Of a stretch of DNA of 64,000 nucleotides, positions 23,040 to 34,863 are shown in pieces; within the stretch, counting starts at the first letter, position 1; each line of letters begins with the position of its first letter. The position numbers and the translations under genes were made by a program. The stretch is from Corbicula japonica (lineage: Eukaryota > Mollusca > Bivalvia > Venerida > Cyrenidae), in contig JAZAYU010000694.1 in the NCBI GenBank assembly GCA_038501625.1, forward strand, positions 1 through 64,000. The letters are read 5' to 3'. The notes beneath the pieces are model-generated. The model saw only the letters and a program-made list of their open reading frames with translations. It had not been told where the DNA came from and searched no databases.

Positions 23040-23920
23040 GTTAGCTGGGGTGGGTTGGTGAGAGGGGAGTACGTACACGTAGACAGTTGTCTCTTCTAAG
23101 CTTCGAATGTTAAAAATAACTATAATATGCGTTAACTTTATATTCCCTATCTAAACGCGTCATTCTATATAAATAAACCTGCCAAACCGTTTGTAATCAC
23201 ATGTTAAACGACCCAAAAATAAATATAATCATGTATTAGTCTCAATCATTCAGACGCTCTGAGTTCGTTAAAAATATTAAACACTCCAAAACGAGGCTTG
23301 TAATAAGGACATAAGTATGGAACTCCGTTGTTGTCTTTTTGTTTTTTAGACTGTTGCCCTGCGAGCTGGAAATCAAAAAGAAATATCATACGGCGACACG
23401 CATTTTTAACCGTATTATTGCGCCCGCAGGCGTGTTTAAGTAAGATGGGTTCTGCGGTTACCACGAGATCTGAAGAAAAGTTAACACAAATATTGCAAGC
23501 ACAATAGTTACCTTATGAAACCTAAGAAATATTTTAGAATGAAATCATGTCCATAAGAAGATCATATTTCTTCTCTAAATTTGCATCTTTTTTATGGATC
23601 AAAATTACGTCTAATGTGAAAAATTTTGCCCTACAACCAATTTTTAAATTTTTTAAGATAACTTTAAAATTTTTGGACGACCTTAGAAAAATTTAACAGT
23701 GAAATCACATAGATTTAATTTAAAAAGTCAATAATTTTCCAATTACGAAAAGACAGAAGTTTAGAGACAATTTAGAACAGTATAGAAAAATAAAGCTTGA
23801 AAACCCCTAAACTTCTATTTGTAATTTAACATGAAAACGAAGCATCGGAAAGAAACCAGTTCAAATGCCAATATGATTACAATGATACTGACAATATCCA
23901 AGATTCTTTAAAAGAACTGT
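23040..23920. other. Intergenic, no gene recognised
   Basis: Nothing recognisable beyond AT-rich sequence. Confidence 0.4.
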
Positions 23921-23923
23921 TAA

Positions 23924-24158
23924 TTACAAGCGGAAATAATCATTAAAGAACAATACAAACACTGCAGTAAATGTTTTGTTGTTTTGTTTTATTTTGAATG
24001 GGAGTAAAGGCCATGGCTCCGACAATTTACCATAATAATTTGCTAATTACAACAAACTCAATTAAGATAGAGAAGAAAGTAGCCCTGGGACCAGAAGCAC
24101 ACTTGGTTCTCTTCTTATTAATTATATTGCAAAAGGCTGGTGGCGACAACTTAACCGC
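23924..24158 (+). repeat. 235-bp direct repeat, copy 1
   Basis: The segment from TTACAAGCGGAAATAATC to GGTGGCGACAACTTAACCGC is repeated essentially identically at 24663-24897. The ends are not TG...CA, so a classical LTR is unlikely. Confidence 0.9.
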
Positions 24159-24435
24159 TCACCAGAGACTATGTCTTTGAAAAAGTAAAGAAATATCAGT
24201 TTAAATAGTTTTCCGAACAAAGTCAATACACAAAACTTCCCACGGATTCCAGAATTTCAAAGCAAACTTCCCCAAGCAGACGTACAATTCCAGGAGCCGT
24301 GACGTTTGCATCTTGTTTGTTTTCTTCCTGAAAATAATCAGAAAACAAAGCAGCACAACGCAACAAGAAAATCAAACAAGATACAGTGCTGATTAATATT
24401 TTACTAAACTTGCCTCAAGGGTGTGGTGGGTGGGA

Positions 24436-24662
24436 ACCAAAATATTCAACAAACAATAACTTCAAAACTATAAATTTTCCAATTTTACCAACGCCCAAAT
24501 AAAACCTTTTGTTTTATACAAATCCTGAAGCGAAAAAGGAATTGAGCTAAAAGATCGTCTACCGACCCGAGACGTATCGGATTATACAAGACCGTCTACC
24601 GACCTAAAACGTATCGGATTATTCCTCTTGTAACCCGTTCAAGCGAGGAACGCTTAAACTAT
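24436..24662 (+). repeat. Segment shared with 31768-31995
   Basis: From AACCAAAATATTCAACAAAC to GAACGCTTAAACTATATTA the sequence is nearly identical at 31768-31995. It contains two GACCGTCTACCGACC...ACGTATCGGATTAT units, a small internal tandem duplication. Non-coding. Confidence 0.9.
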
Positions 24663-24897
24663 ATTACAAGCGGAAATAATCATTAAAGAACAATACAAAC
24701 ACTGCAGTAAATGTTTTGTTGTTTTGTTTTATTTTGAATGGGAGTAAAGGCCATGGCTCCGACAATTTACCATAATAATTTGCTAATTACAACAAACTCA
24801 ATTAAGATAGAGAAGAAAGTAGCCCTGGGACCAGAAGCACACTTGGTTCTCTTCTTATTAATTATATTGCAAAAGGCTGGTGGCGACAACTTAACCG
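24663..24897 (+). repeat. 235-bp direct repeat, copy 2
   Basis: Second copy of 23924-24158, directly after the segment shared with 31.8 kb. Confidence 0.9.
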
Positions 24898-24899
24898 CC

Positions 24900-25940
24900 A
24901 CATGGCATAATCCGTACATAATTATGCCATATCGCCACCGAAATAGTAGAAAATAACTTCTGGGCGAGACAGAAACAAAATTATTAGTGTTCAGCAAAAA
25001 TCTCTATTGTTCGAGCAGAGCCACGGCCCATACTCTCCAGTCTGTTGAAATAATGACAAATAAATGAAGTGCCTGTTGTAGCCTATACTGAGAATGGTAT
25101 AACTTAAGAATGATAGAACCTCATGTTAAAACAGACATGAATATGACTGAGGAATTTATGGATATCGAATAAATCCGCCACCTTTGTAACATGTGTAGTT
25201 TTCTAACGTTTAAGACTTAACAAGCCGAAATATGATAAAAATAAAAAATAGCCTTAAAAGGCAACTAATCAGATTTCGACAGACAGACGCAGGCGATACT
25301 GTATTCAACAGCTGCCAAAATTCGAATGTTACCTGAAGCCCGTTGTGATCATCAAACAGTGTACAACAAGTTTAGTGAGATGGTCCAGTGGACTGGGTAT
25401 TCTGATCGTTTGCAATTCCCTGAAAAATTAACTGGGATGCTCCTTGTTATAATGCATCCGTATGTGTGAATAAACTCGTTTCCTTTGAACATAAACCTTT
25501 ATAGTTAAAATCATAGCATTTTCTTTCTTGTGAGAGAGATCCCTGCAAAGACTTCATCCTTGACGAGAAGTGAACATACAGTAATAATAATTCTTGGTCT
25601 ACTTTGCCGCAAGGCATGTTAGCGTTACGTGCCTTGTTGTACCTGAACTGTTCGTCATATGTTAACCAGCCTTCTTGGATCCAGCAATCCTGACATTATA
25701 CATATACGTAAGTAGAACCTGAACATCATTTGTGTGAACTGAACCATAAATGCTGATATAGACTAGAGAAGCATCTGTCCATGTGTTAATATTATTAAAA
25801 AGGGGTGGGGGGCTTTAGCTTTCTTATTTTTCAGTTGAATATTACCATCAACAATCTCAATATATTTGTCATTGCTGTCTTTAAAAGATGGATAAAAGAC
25901 TAACCAATTCAATAAATTCGCTATATACATTTTTACTGCA
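24900..25940. other. Intergenic, no gene recognised
   Basis: No recognisable gene, RNA or organised repeat. Confidence 0.35.
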
Positions 25941-25979
25941 TTAGTCAAGTGAAACCCAAGACTTTTGTTGAGACTGTGA

Positions 25980-26240
25980 AACTCACCTGAGATTCAATCC
26001 CTAGGTCCATCCAAAAGATGCTGATGTAGATATGCACTGCTCGCCCGTGCAAAAATGTTGCCTGAGATTCAATCTCTATGACCATCCAAAAGCGAAATTT
26101 CGTCATTCTTGCTAGCCCCCAATTGCTTCGCCACCCGCTTGGCCACAACTTCCAGTTGAACATCAGACAATGAGACCGCCCCGCTCAAGACATTCTCTGC
26201 AGTTGAACTCTGGTGCCTTAACTGTAAGAGATCGCCTCTA
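25980..26240 (-). pseudogene. Exon-like repeat segment, copy III
   Basis: On the minus strand an acceptor-like TTTTTATAG is followed by a frame reading SSTAENVLSGAVSLSDVQLE, then VVAKRVAKQLGASKND, and a related block ending ...IESQ before a GTGAGT donor-like site. The same text recurs, damaged differently, at 27025-27247 and partly at 27320-27391. The helical, Leu/Val-spaced pattern is loosely like a death-fold helix bundle, but this is only an impression. Each copy has stops or indels. Product unknown. Confidence 0.35.
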
Positions 26241-26344
26241 TAAAAAGAATTTCAGCATGTAAATTCAAATCGCGAACCTTTAAGTTAACAAAAAATTATT
26301 ACTGTGGTACGAAAGCAGTCAGACAAAATATAGGTGCCAGTTCT

Positions 26345-26770
26345 TTAAATATTAAACAACGGTGGAAGTTTGTTCAACATCATAAACAACAGTGGCGAAA
26401 TAAACCACTGTCAATGGGAAATGAACAATACAAACAACTCGTTCTGTCATTTTTTGAACAACAATAAGTACATTCAATGTGATTACCAACAGAGGCCAAA
26501 TCAACCACTGTACATGGGCAATCAAAATACAAACATCTTGTTCAGTCAACTGCAGAACAATAACAAATATTTTCAATGTAATAACCAACAGAGGCCTTAC
26601 AAAACTACAACTAAATACAAACAACTAGTTCAGTCAATTACTGAACAACAATAAATATTTTCAATGTGATTACCAACAAAGGCCAAATTAACCACTCTCT
26701 GGGATATCACAATACTAGCTACTAGTTCAGTCCATTACTTAACAACAAGTATGTTCAATGTGTTAATCTT
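26345..26770 (+). repeat. Diverged 85-bp satellite units
   Basis: About four diverged units with GATTACCAACAGAGGCCAAAT, AACCACTGT, GGGCAATCAAAATACAAAC and TTCAGTCAATTACTGAACAA words, the same consensus as the main array at 27.5 kb. Confidence 0.75.
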
Positions 26771-27024
26771 CCACACATATATTGTCAAATAATAAAAGTG
26801 GGCAATAATTAGCATTTCCATTACTGTTCATGAACAGGCTCAATTAAACCGAGCTTGCAACATTTTCATATTTGTCTTGCTCGATGGCTTTCAAAGTTCC
26901 CTTTTTATCGTTTAAATATAAATACCACCCTCAAAACTGTGAAACAACATTGCCAGACACCCTGCTGCCATTTGCCTATTCTAGAAAATATGATCAAATA
27001 TAACCGACTTATCTGCCCCTCCTG

Positions 27025-27247
27025 TAGATCTAAGATCCAAACTCTAGGTCCCTCCAAAAGCGGACTGCGTCATTCTGGCCAGCCCCAAGTGCTTCGTTAC
27101 CCGCCTGGTCGCATCATCTAGTTGATCATCAAACAATAAGACCACCCCGCTCGAGACATTCTCTGCAGTTGAACTCTCTGGTGCCCCAGCTAGAGAGGAA
27201 AGGCCGCATCCTCTACCTCATTGCGATGACTTTTTTCACTTAAGCAT
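27025..27247 (-). pseudogene. Exon-like repeat segment, copy II
   Basis: The minus strand begins after CTTTTTATAG at 27247 and reads ML..., later SSTAENVSSGVVLLFDDQLD and NDAVRFWRDLEFGS in shifted frames. A TGA occurs four codons after the ATG. Compared with copies I and III the DNA is clearly homologous but damaged at different places. Confidence 0.35.
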
Positions 27248-27309
27248 CTATAAAAAGTTCAGCATGTTTAAAATAAATTAAAATCGCAAACCTCAAAGTA
27301 AACAAAATT

Positions 27310-27391
27310 GTCACTGCTGAGAGTCTGATGCCCCAGCGAGGGAAGAGAGCGCTTCCTGGACCTCTACGCGACGACGTTTTCCCGTCAGCAT
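27310..27391 (-). pseudogene. Exon-like repeat segment, copy I (5' part)
   Basis: After an ATTTTATAG acceptor-like site at 27392-27400 the minus strand reads MLTGKRRRVEVQEALSSLAG without a stop, the best-preserved start of this repeated exon. It then diverges into sequence like the intron of the other copies. No known protein recognised. Confidence 0.35.
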
Positions 27392-27494
27392 CTATAAAAT
27401 AAAAATTCCAGCTTAAAAACGAATTTCAACCAATTAAAACAGCCAAACAAATTTTACACTAGTCCTCACCGGCAGAGCAAAGCAGTCAGATAAA

Positions 27495-28126
27495 TTTTAG
27501 AATTCAAATAGTTCAGTTTAATATTGAGCAACGGCATGTCAATTCAATGTGATTACCAACAATGCCCAAATAAACGACTGTTAATGGGCAATCAAAATAC
27601 AAACAACATGTTCAGCCAATTGCTGAACACAAAATGATTACCACAGTGGCCAAATAAACCACTGTCAACGGGCAATCAAAAATACAAACAAATTTTTCAG
27701 CCAATTGCTGAACACAAAATGATTACCACAGTGGCCAAATAAACCACTGTCAACGGGCAATCAAAATACAAACAACTTGTTCAGCCAATATTGCTGAACA
27801 CAAAATGATTACCACAGTGGCCAAATAAACCACTGTCAACGGGCAATCAAAAATACAAACAAATTGTTCAGCCAATTGCTGAACACAAAATGATTACCAC
27901 AGTGGCCAAATAAACCACTGTCAACGGGCAATCAAAAATACAAACAAATTTTTCAGCCAATTGCTGAACACAAAATGATTACCACAGTGGCCAAATAAAC
28001 CACTGTCAACGGGCAATCAAAAATACAACTTTTTCAGCCAATTGCTGAACACAAAATGATTACCACAGTGGCCAAATAAACCACTGTCAATGGGCAATCA
28101 AAAATACAAACAAATTGTTCAGCCAA
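27495..28126 (+). repeat. 85-bp satellite array, left part
   Basis: Seven units of 81-86 bp with TGATTACCACAGTGGCCAAA, TAAACCACTGTCAACGGGCA and TTCAGCCAATTGCTGAACAC. Unit starts (TGATTACC) at 27635, 27720, 27806, 27891, 27976 and 28057 give the period. TTCAGCCAATTGCTGAA and CAGTGG...CCACTG are internal inverted repeats. Confidence 0.95.
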
Positions 28127-28128
28127 TA

Positions 28129-29846
28129 GAGGTCTTTCACATTGTTGTGCGCATGCGTCGTACGCCACGTTAGGTGCGGAAAATATTGGTTTTATCCTAA
28201 ACCGACAAGTGAGGGGGCATTTAACTGTGCCATTGCTAACAGAATGAACAGACATGATCACGGTGTCGTCTTAAAGCTAATGATAAATTATAATAATAAT
28301 TATGATAAAGCATAATAAATTCGAGTTTTAGAATTTCCGAATATAATAGGCTTTAAACGTCTGGTCGGCAAGATTTGACTGTGAAAAGCGTAAAACAATC
28401 AAAGACGTGGTTGCCTCTTTGAATCGGGAAGTCTTATATGAAAACAAATACATTGTGGATTACACGTTACTGTATATTTTTCACAGACACATAAATAAGC
28501 GTATCGAGTTTTTCTGACAAAATGCGTTTACTTCAAGAAATATATTTTATGTTACATGATCTCTCTAAATTGTAGGTAAACGGATGAATTCAGCAATGTA
28601 TCGTCGTTGTATTCAACGCCCGTTAAGCTTATTAAGTAATTCATGTTATTATAAACATCATTTCTTTTAAATCGTCAGCAATAGTCAATAGACATTAGTT
28701 TAAGTCGCATTTCATGAATATCTTGAAGTACGTGTTACGGGAATGATTTGAAAGAAGATAAAATGTCCGCAGACCTCCAAAATCTCAGGATTTTATCTGA
28801 AATCTCCGGACCGTAAGGTTCTTCTCCGGATCTCAGGATTTTCAGACAAAATCTCAGGATTTAAAAATATTGCAAAGAATAATTAATGAAACATAAATTT
28901 AACTGAATTTAGAATGGGTTTTACAATTATATTAATTAATATTAAGAAACTTGTTCTTGATTACGGATCTAAAATTTCCTGTTTATTGAGAGATTACGTG
29001 ATAGTGACACGCTTCCTCGGGCACACATTTACACAGCAGCTAAGTGTCATAAAACTAAACTCGGACCTGAATATCGCAGTCCCGTTCATTTGTTTTGGTC
29101 CATGGTCATTTTGATTATAAACAGAAATGAAAATATTATATTTCAAAACCTTCAGCGACAACAATTACGAACTTCAACATCAAAATAGTTTTTATTTAAA
29201 AAAAAACACAAAACTTTCTGGATTTTTTAAAATAGGTTTTGGTTGGCCTGCCGTCCGGCAATAACTGTTTGGTTCAATCAATTTAACGATTTCTCGGGTT
29301 GTAGCTGGAATCATCCTATTATGTTAATTATGTAAATACGTACTATTTTTTCTCAAAAGCAAAACACGCAAAACACATATCAACCTAGTCGCCGACGAGC
29401 TACATAAGAATAAAATTATGTCTCATTCCACTATAAATTATAGCGTTACAAAAAATGCCGTAAAACGGTAAAATGTCCAAAACTGCTCGTCTGAGTTGTC
29501 AATTATACAGATTTATTTTTAGTAAACACAATTCACGTGCGTATTTTCATACAAACAAATCCGTTGGATACTCGCGTCCTTAAAATACCGCGATAAACAA
29601 TGTTTAAAATGCGCATAAACTTTCTTGATGTGCTTGTAAATGATCATAACGTTTTTTTTATTCTTCGTTGTTTGACTGAACTTACTTATTTATAAATTTG
29701 AAATGATTAATCAACATTTTCTTAATTTTATAATCACTTAGTCATATTAACAATAGTAAAGGATGCCCCCTCGCGTGCATTTATCGGCTAAATATGCTCT
29801 TCAATTTTAGAGAGCGCTAAGGGGAGGTAACAATGTGAAAGAACTC
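28129..29846. mobile_element. 1.7-kb TA-inserting DNA transposon without transposase
   Basis: Inserted inside one satellite unit. Ends GAGGTCTTTCACATTGTT and AACAATGTGAAAGAACTC are inverted repeats with one mismatch, flanked by TA on both sides (28127-28128, 29847-29848). Another unit at about 27785 shows the empty sequence CCAATATTGCTG. Inside are three related ATCTCAGGATTTT words (about 28780-28862) but no recognisable transposase, so it is non-autonomous. Confidence 0.88.
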
Positions 29847-29848
29847 TA

Positions 29849-30110
29849 TTGCTGAACACAATATGATTACCACAGTGGCCAAATCATCCACTGTCAACGG
29901 GCAATCAAAAATACAAACAACTTACTCAGTCAATTGCTGAACACAATATGATTACCACAGTGGCCAAATAAACCACTGTCAATGGGCAATCAAAAATACA
30001 ACTTGTTCAGTCAATTACTGAACAACAACAAGTATGTTCAATATGATTACAACAGTGGCCAAATAAACCACCATCAATACACTATAAAAAAATACAAACA
30101 ACTTGATCAT
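29849..30110 (+). repeat. 85-bp satellite array, right part
   Basis: The same satellite resumes after the transposon with about three units, then decays. Further fragments occur at 30480-30545. Confidence 0.9.
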
Positions 30111-30127
30111 TTTTTTAAGTATTAAAA

Positions 30128-30800
30128 TTAGTTAATAATAATTACAACCTTCAAAATGTGTGCAAAAACCGTTTGACAGATCCCCTGCTGCCTATTCCTG
30201 AAACTTTGACCAAATAAGCTCATGTAGATCTGAAATAAACAAGAAGACCTTATAAAAATGACAATTACATCGCCAAAATTAACAAAAGTACAAACGGACA
30301 TTGATGTCCCCTCCCAACTAAACGGGACAGGGGCGGGTTGGGGAACGCCTTCCAGATCCATCACTGATGTTCACATTGTACATTTCACGTATCCAAGGCA
30401 TGTTTGAGGATTATGGCATCCATTGCCGAATCGTATTAATTCTTTTCATATAATAATAAAACTGTTTGGTTGCTGTCTTTATGGGCAATCAAAATACAAA
30501 CAACTAGTTCAGTCAATTACTTAACAACAAAAAATATTTTCCAAATGATACTTATCTTCCATATCAATATACTTTAAAAATAAAGTTAAATAAATACAAC
30601 CTTCGAAATGTGTGCAACAACCTTGGCAGATACCCTGCTGCCACTTGCCTATTCCCGAAAACATGACCAAATACAACCAACGTATATGCCCCTTCTATAG
30701 ATCTGAAATAGACAAGACGACCTCTTAAAAATAGGAAAACCTCCTGGTCCGAAAATCGCAGGAAAAACAAACATTGATACCTACCTCCAGACAATAAAAG
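30128..30800 (-). repeat. Two copies of an exon-like block linked to the satellite
   Basis: On the minus strand, segments ending at about 30240 and 30710 begin after TTTCAG|ATCTA and share GGAATAGGCAGCAGGG-like and TTGCACACATTT-like text; a third copy is at 26930-27030. Frames are short (...GNRQVAAGYLPRLLHTFRRL). They may be a further exon of the same unknown gene as the 26-27 kb copies, or a non-coding part of a higher-order repeat. Confidence 0.4.
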
Positions 30801-30803
30801 AAG

Positions 30804-30833
30804 GGGTGGGGGGGGGGGGGGGGGGTAGGGGGT
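30804..30833 (+). repeat. Poly-G tract
   Basis: A run of 18 or more G, bounded by GGGGTGGGG and TAGGGGG. It can form G-quadruplexes and is a likely assembly trouble spot. Confidence 0.9.
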
Positions 30834-30977
30834 TATAATTAATAAAATTATATAATTAAGTTATTCCAATCATATGTATTAATGGACAGTTACAAAAGAA
30901 CAATTACTCTTATAATGAATCTGTAATTAAATATAAGAATGATAAACTACTCGCAGCCAGGGAGGAGACGGGGCTTG

Positions 30978-30979
30978 CA

Positions 30980-31021
<42 letters not shown>

Positions 31022-31022
31022 G
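30978..31022 (+). repeat. (ATT)n microsatellite
   Basis: About 14 ATT triplets. Confidence 0.95.
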
Positions 31023-31440
31023 CTGCTTACCTCTGTGGTGCGCGCAATTCATCTTTTAAACGCAGTCCTGACCGCAGCTTACCGTACCCGGACCAAAGAT
31101 ACCATACGGGTCCGACCGTAAATAGACTGTCACAACACTCCACCCGACTTTATGAAGAAAGCTTTCAGACCAGTCAAAAGGATGTTGCAACATATCTCAA
31201 ATGAAAGATTACCTTTTGGAACTAAAAGTCCCCTGATGCTGGATAGAACTAAAAGTCCTGTTTTCTTACTTTAAGAAGGCTCCACTCTGGAACTTGTTCT
31301 TGATCCTTTTCGAGACTATAAGCCCCCAAGCCTTGGAGATAGCTATAAGCCATCTGCTGAACTTGAGACCATCCGGATTTGGGATAACATACGATGACTT
31401 AGAGTAATCATATTATGATAATTGTAATATTAAGCACGAG
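31023..31440. other. Unassigned sequence, weakly coding-like
   Basis: About 31240-31406 has an open plus-strand frame (KAPLWNLFLILFETISPQAL...) with two AACTAAAAGTCC words just upstream. No start, domain or splice context is clear. Confidence 0.25.
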
Positions 31441-31463
31441 ACAAAGCGAACATGCTAGCCTAA

Positions 31464-31490
31464 TGACGTCATCCTAGCCTAATGACGTCA
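31464..31490. promoter_or_regulatory. Pair of perfect CRE palindromes
   Basis: TGACGTCA occurs at 31464-31471 and 31483-31490 within a duplicated CCTAATGACGTCAT word. This is the consensus for CREB/ATF factors. No gene start is recognisable nearby, so the role is unproven. Confidence 0.35.
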
Positions 31491-31767
31491 TGCCAGCTTT
31501 GTTTATTCATATCCGAGAAGTATTTTGACGATATAACATTTGGTTGTTATTTATTCCATTTATTACTAAATTACAAATGAAACGTTTGGTTTGACATATA
31601 TGTTAAAATATTCACCAAAATCAAACGCTAAAGGTAAGTTATTCGATAAACATGCCCTGGTCTCCGAACGACCACCTTCCTATTATCAAATATCCTCGTA
31701 AATTCGAGGCATCAACCTACAAAATAAAAGTTTCCTGTAACAGTGAACACCGTTTTATCATTTCAAA

Positions 31768-31995
31768 CCAAAATATTCAACAAACAATAACTTCAAAACT
31801 ATAAATTTTCCAATTTTACCAACGCCCAAATAAAACTTTTTGTTTTATACCAATCCTGAAGCGAAAAAGGAATTAAGCTAAAAGATCGTCTACCGACCCG
31901 AGACGTATCGGATTATACAAGACCGTCTACCGACCTAAAACGTATCGGATTATTCCTCTTGTAACCCGTTCAAGCGAGGAACGCTTAAACTATAT
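31768..31995 (+). repeat. Second copy of the 24436-24662 segment
   Basis: Near-identical to 24436-24662, including the double GACCGTCTACCGACC motif. Confidence 0.9.
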
Positions 31996-31999
31996 TATA

Positions 32000-34045
32000 C
32001 AGAGAGAAAGCAACAATTTCTTATCATCCATTTTCGCAGCCATGAAATTAACAGCCAAAACACACTTTTACAAATACCTCTTATTGTATGCATGCGTTAG
32101 ACAAGATGATCGTTGATATTGTTGTTAGAAAATCATTTCACAGGAAGGCATTTAAATTGATGTTTAGTGTTGATTTGTTTTTGTGTTTGGCGGCAGAATT
32201 TACGGATTCTTTTTTGGGCCAAAGTATTTTTTCTTTACTGTTCTTACTTTTCTTAACGTATAAATAATAAACATACGTAATAAGATTAATTAAATTAAAT
32301 GCAGAGTTTGACGGAATTGCATTTTCCGTTAGAGAGATTTATCAATAACTGTACAATGACAACTGCCATGCCATACAACGTAACAATCTAAACCATGATT
32401 ACGAAGATTCAGCAACGGCGTACCATATTTTTATGCCTCCCCTGAATAGTATTAATAATTATCTTTTTTGACAACACTTTATTTAAATCACAAAATTTCA
32501 TATACATCATCCATTTTTTAATTGTAAATTCGATACTTGTTAATTGCATTTATCTAGCTATGTAAGATAATATTTAAAAATTATTATAAAGTCATTGATG
32601 AAAATTTATATTTATGAATACATATCCTGTTATTAATATTGAATTATGGAAGTTCGTCTATTGTTAAAACACAAATATATAAGAAGAGATGTGTTATTTT
32701 TCGTCTAATCATATCATGTTATCATTTGATCATATTTTCGTTAAATAATTATTTAATTAAAAAATAATGAGCAAACCGATACTTTATAAATATAATTAAT
32801 AATGACCTTACGTCAGGGAGATGCGAATTCAATAGTTGCTAGTGATCAATAGAACATGGTGAAAACATTTCGCTGAGAAACCATATTTTAATATTCTTGT
32901 CTGTCACGTGACTGTGAATGTATCGATAATGAACTATATTTTGAGGACAATACTAGAAGTAAACCGAAACGCATTAAATCTCACTTAGGAAATTTACAAG
33001 TACACGTATTATTACAAGTCACTTTTCTCAAACGATTTTCATAAAAACAGTGGCGTGTACGTGAACTTGTAGCTTACTCGTACCCGTACACGTACACGTA
33101 TCAAATCTCAACCTCTCTATTATTAATGTTACATGTATGCCTCTTTTTCATTAGTTTACGTTAATGTTTTCGTTCGGTAACATTAAAATGTTTGATATGG
33201 AACTGACAATAAATGTCACCAATCATAACCTTTTTCATTTCCAACAAACTCTGCAACTCTTTTAAAATATTTTATTTTTATTCACCTTTTCAGTTCAATT
33301 TTCATTCCCCTTGTCACATTATTATTTATGCTATCATTCACTTATTAATTTTACTCCTGTTTGAATAAAAATATTTGGCCATAGTTTTTCTTTCAATATC
33401 AAAATGCATTTATTTCAAACAAATGGAATAGTCGAGAATTCTGTCTCAACTGACAGCTCTTTTTCTATTAAATATCATATTATTTAACAAACTCCGCCAA
33501 TTTAGTTATGTTTAATATGCTAAAGAGCAAAGACCACTGGAAGCTATTTTGCAGTAACTTGCAGTTTCGTACTACCGTTCATATTTCATGATTGTTTCAG
33601 TGTTATTCGTAATTCGTAATTGTTTTTTTTTTATAAAAATAAAGATGTTAAATCCTTTAACAGTATATTGTTTTGGTGGTTATTCCAATGAATAAACTAA
33701 ATGTAAAATACAGGTTAAATTGTCTGTTTAAAGTACCAGTTTAACAGAATTTTTTTTTACATATACTATGCAATAAAATTGTATTATTAAAATAAATAAC
33801 AAGCAAAATGTCGTATGAGCATTAAAAAAATGAAAAAAGTATCAAAAGATCGTATTCCCCACAACTTTATTAAACTACTTGGGAAATTAAAAACAAGTGT
33901 GTTTACTGTTTAAGTATGATACAAATTTACTTCCTTTCAAATATAGTGCAATTTAAACAACATTTGATGGTATGAGACAAAAAATGTCGTTCCTGTAAAA
34001 TTTGTAAAAATGACAATACAAGGTTTTGATAAAATTGATATACTT
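32000..34045. other. AT-rich non-coding stretch upstream of the CHST15-like gene
   Basis: No gene recognised. A GTACACGTACAC-type short repeat is present near 33060-33105. The missing 5' exon or promoter of the sulfotransferase gene could be here but cannot be identified by eye. Confidence 0.35.
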
Positions 34046-34048
34046 TTT

Positions 34049-34740
34049 AGCTCGACTATTCGAAGAATAGGGGAGCGATCCTACTCGCCCAGGTGTCGGC
34101 GTCGGCGTCGGCGTCCGTTAAACAAAAATGCACTTTGGTCCATAACTTGAAAACTACATACATGTATGATATCAACTTAAAACTTGGAATATAATCAAAT
34201 TTTACATCATTACCAAGAAGACCCATAACTCTGTTGTCAATATATTTCAAGTTATGTCCCTTTTCACTTATATTTTGTGTTAAGCAAAAAATTAATTTTG
34301 CCTATAACTTTAAAACTACTTGAGATATTGCCTTGAAACTTATTTTTACCATCAAAATCTACCTCATAACCAACAAGACCCATTACTCTGCTTCCAATAT
34401 TTTTGAAAGTATGCCCCTTTTTCACTCAAAATTTTTCGTTAAGGAAAATATACACTTGGCCCTTAACTTTAAAACAACTTGAGCTATCACCTTTAAACCT
34501 GGAAAATATATTCACCATCAAAATCTCGGTCAATATCAACAATACCCATAACACTGCTAACAATAGTTTTCAAGTTATGCCCCTTTTTCACTTACGCAAT
34601 TGTCCCATTATTTTGAAACAACAGGAGATATTACTTTGAAACTTGGAATATATATGGTGTATTTTAATGATTCACCAAAGCAGTCTCATTTCAAACAAGA
34701 TCTTGCAGTTAGAGGTAATCAAAGTTAACAAGAATTGATT
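34049..34740 (+). repeat. Tandem array with GAATAGGGGAGC leader (about 150-bp units)
   Basis: Starts AGCTCGACTATTCGAAGAAT, then a GTCGGC repeat, then about four diverged units around CATAACTTGAAAACTAC ... CAAGTTATGCCCCTTTTTCAC. The same unit is embedded at 38230-38470. Non-coding. Confidence 0.8.
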
Positions 34741-34863
34741 GCAAATTGTGTGTTCATTTTGTTACAAAATAAAAACAATTACACATGCCTAAAATTCGAA
34801 AAAAGACCTTGCTATTTCATTCCTTGAGCTGTTTTATGTGATCAATGCTTTGTTTGTTTTCAG

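Noticed and set aside
23924..24897. LTR retrotransposon
   Set aside because: Repeat ends are not TG...CA, no primer-binding site or polyprotein is visible, and part of the interior is a separate repeat.
26352..26654. Asn/Gln-rich protein from the diverged satellite
   Set aside because: Composition follows from the satellite (AACAA words), and both strands are open for the same reason.
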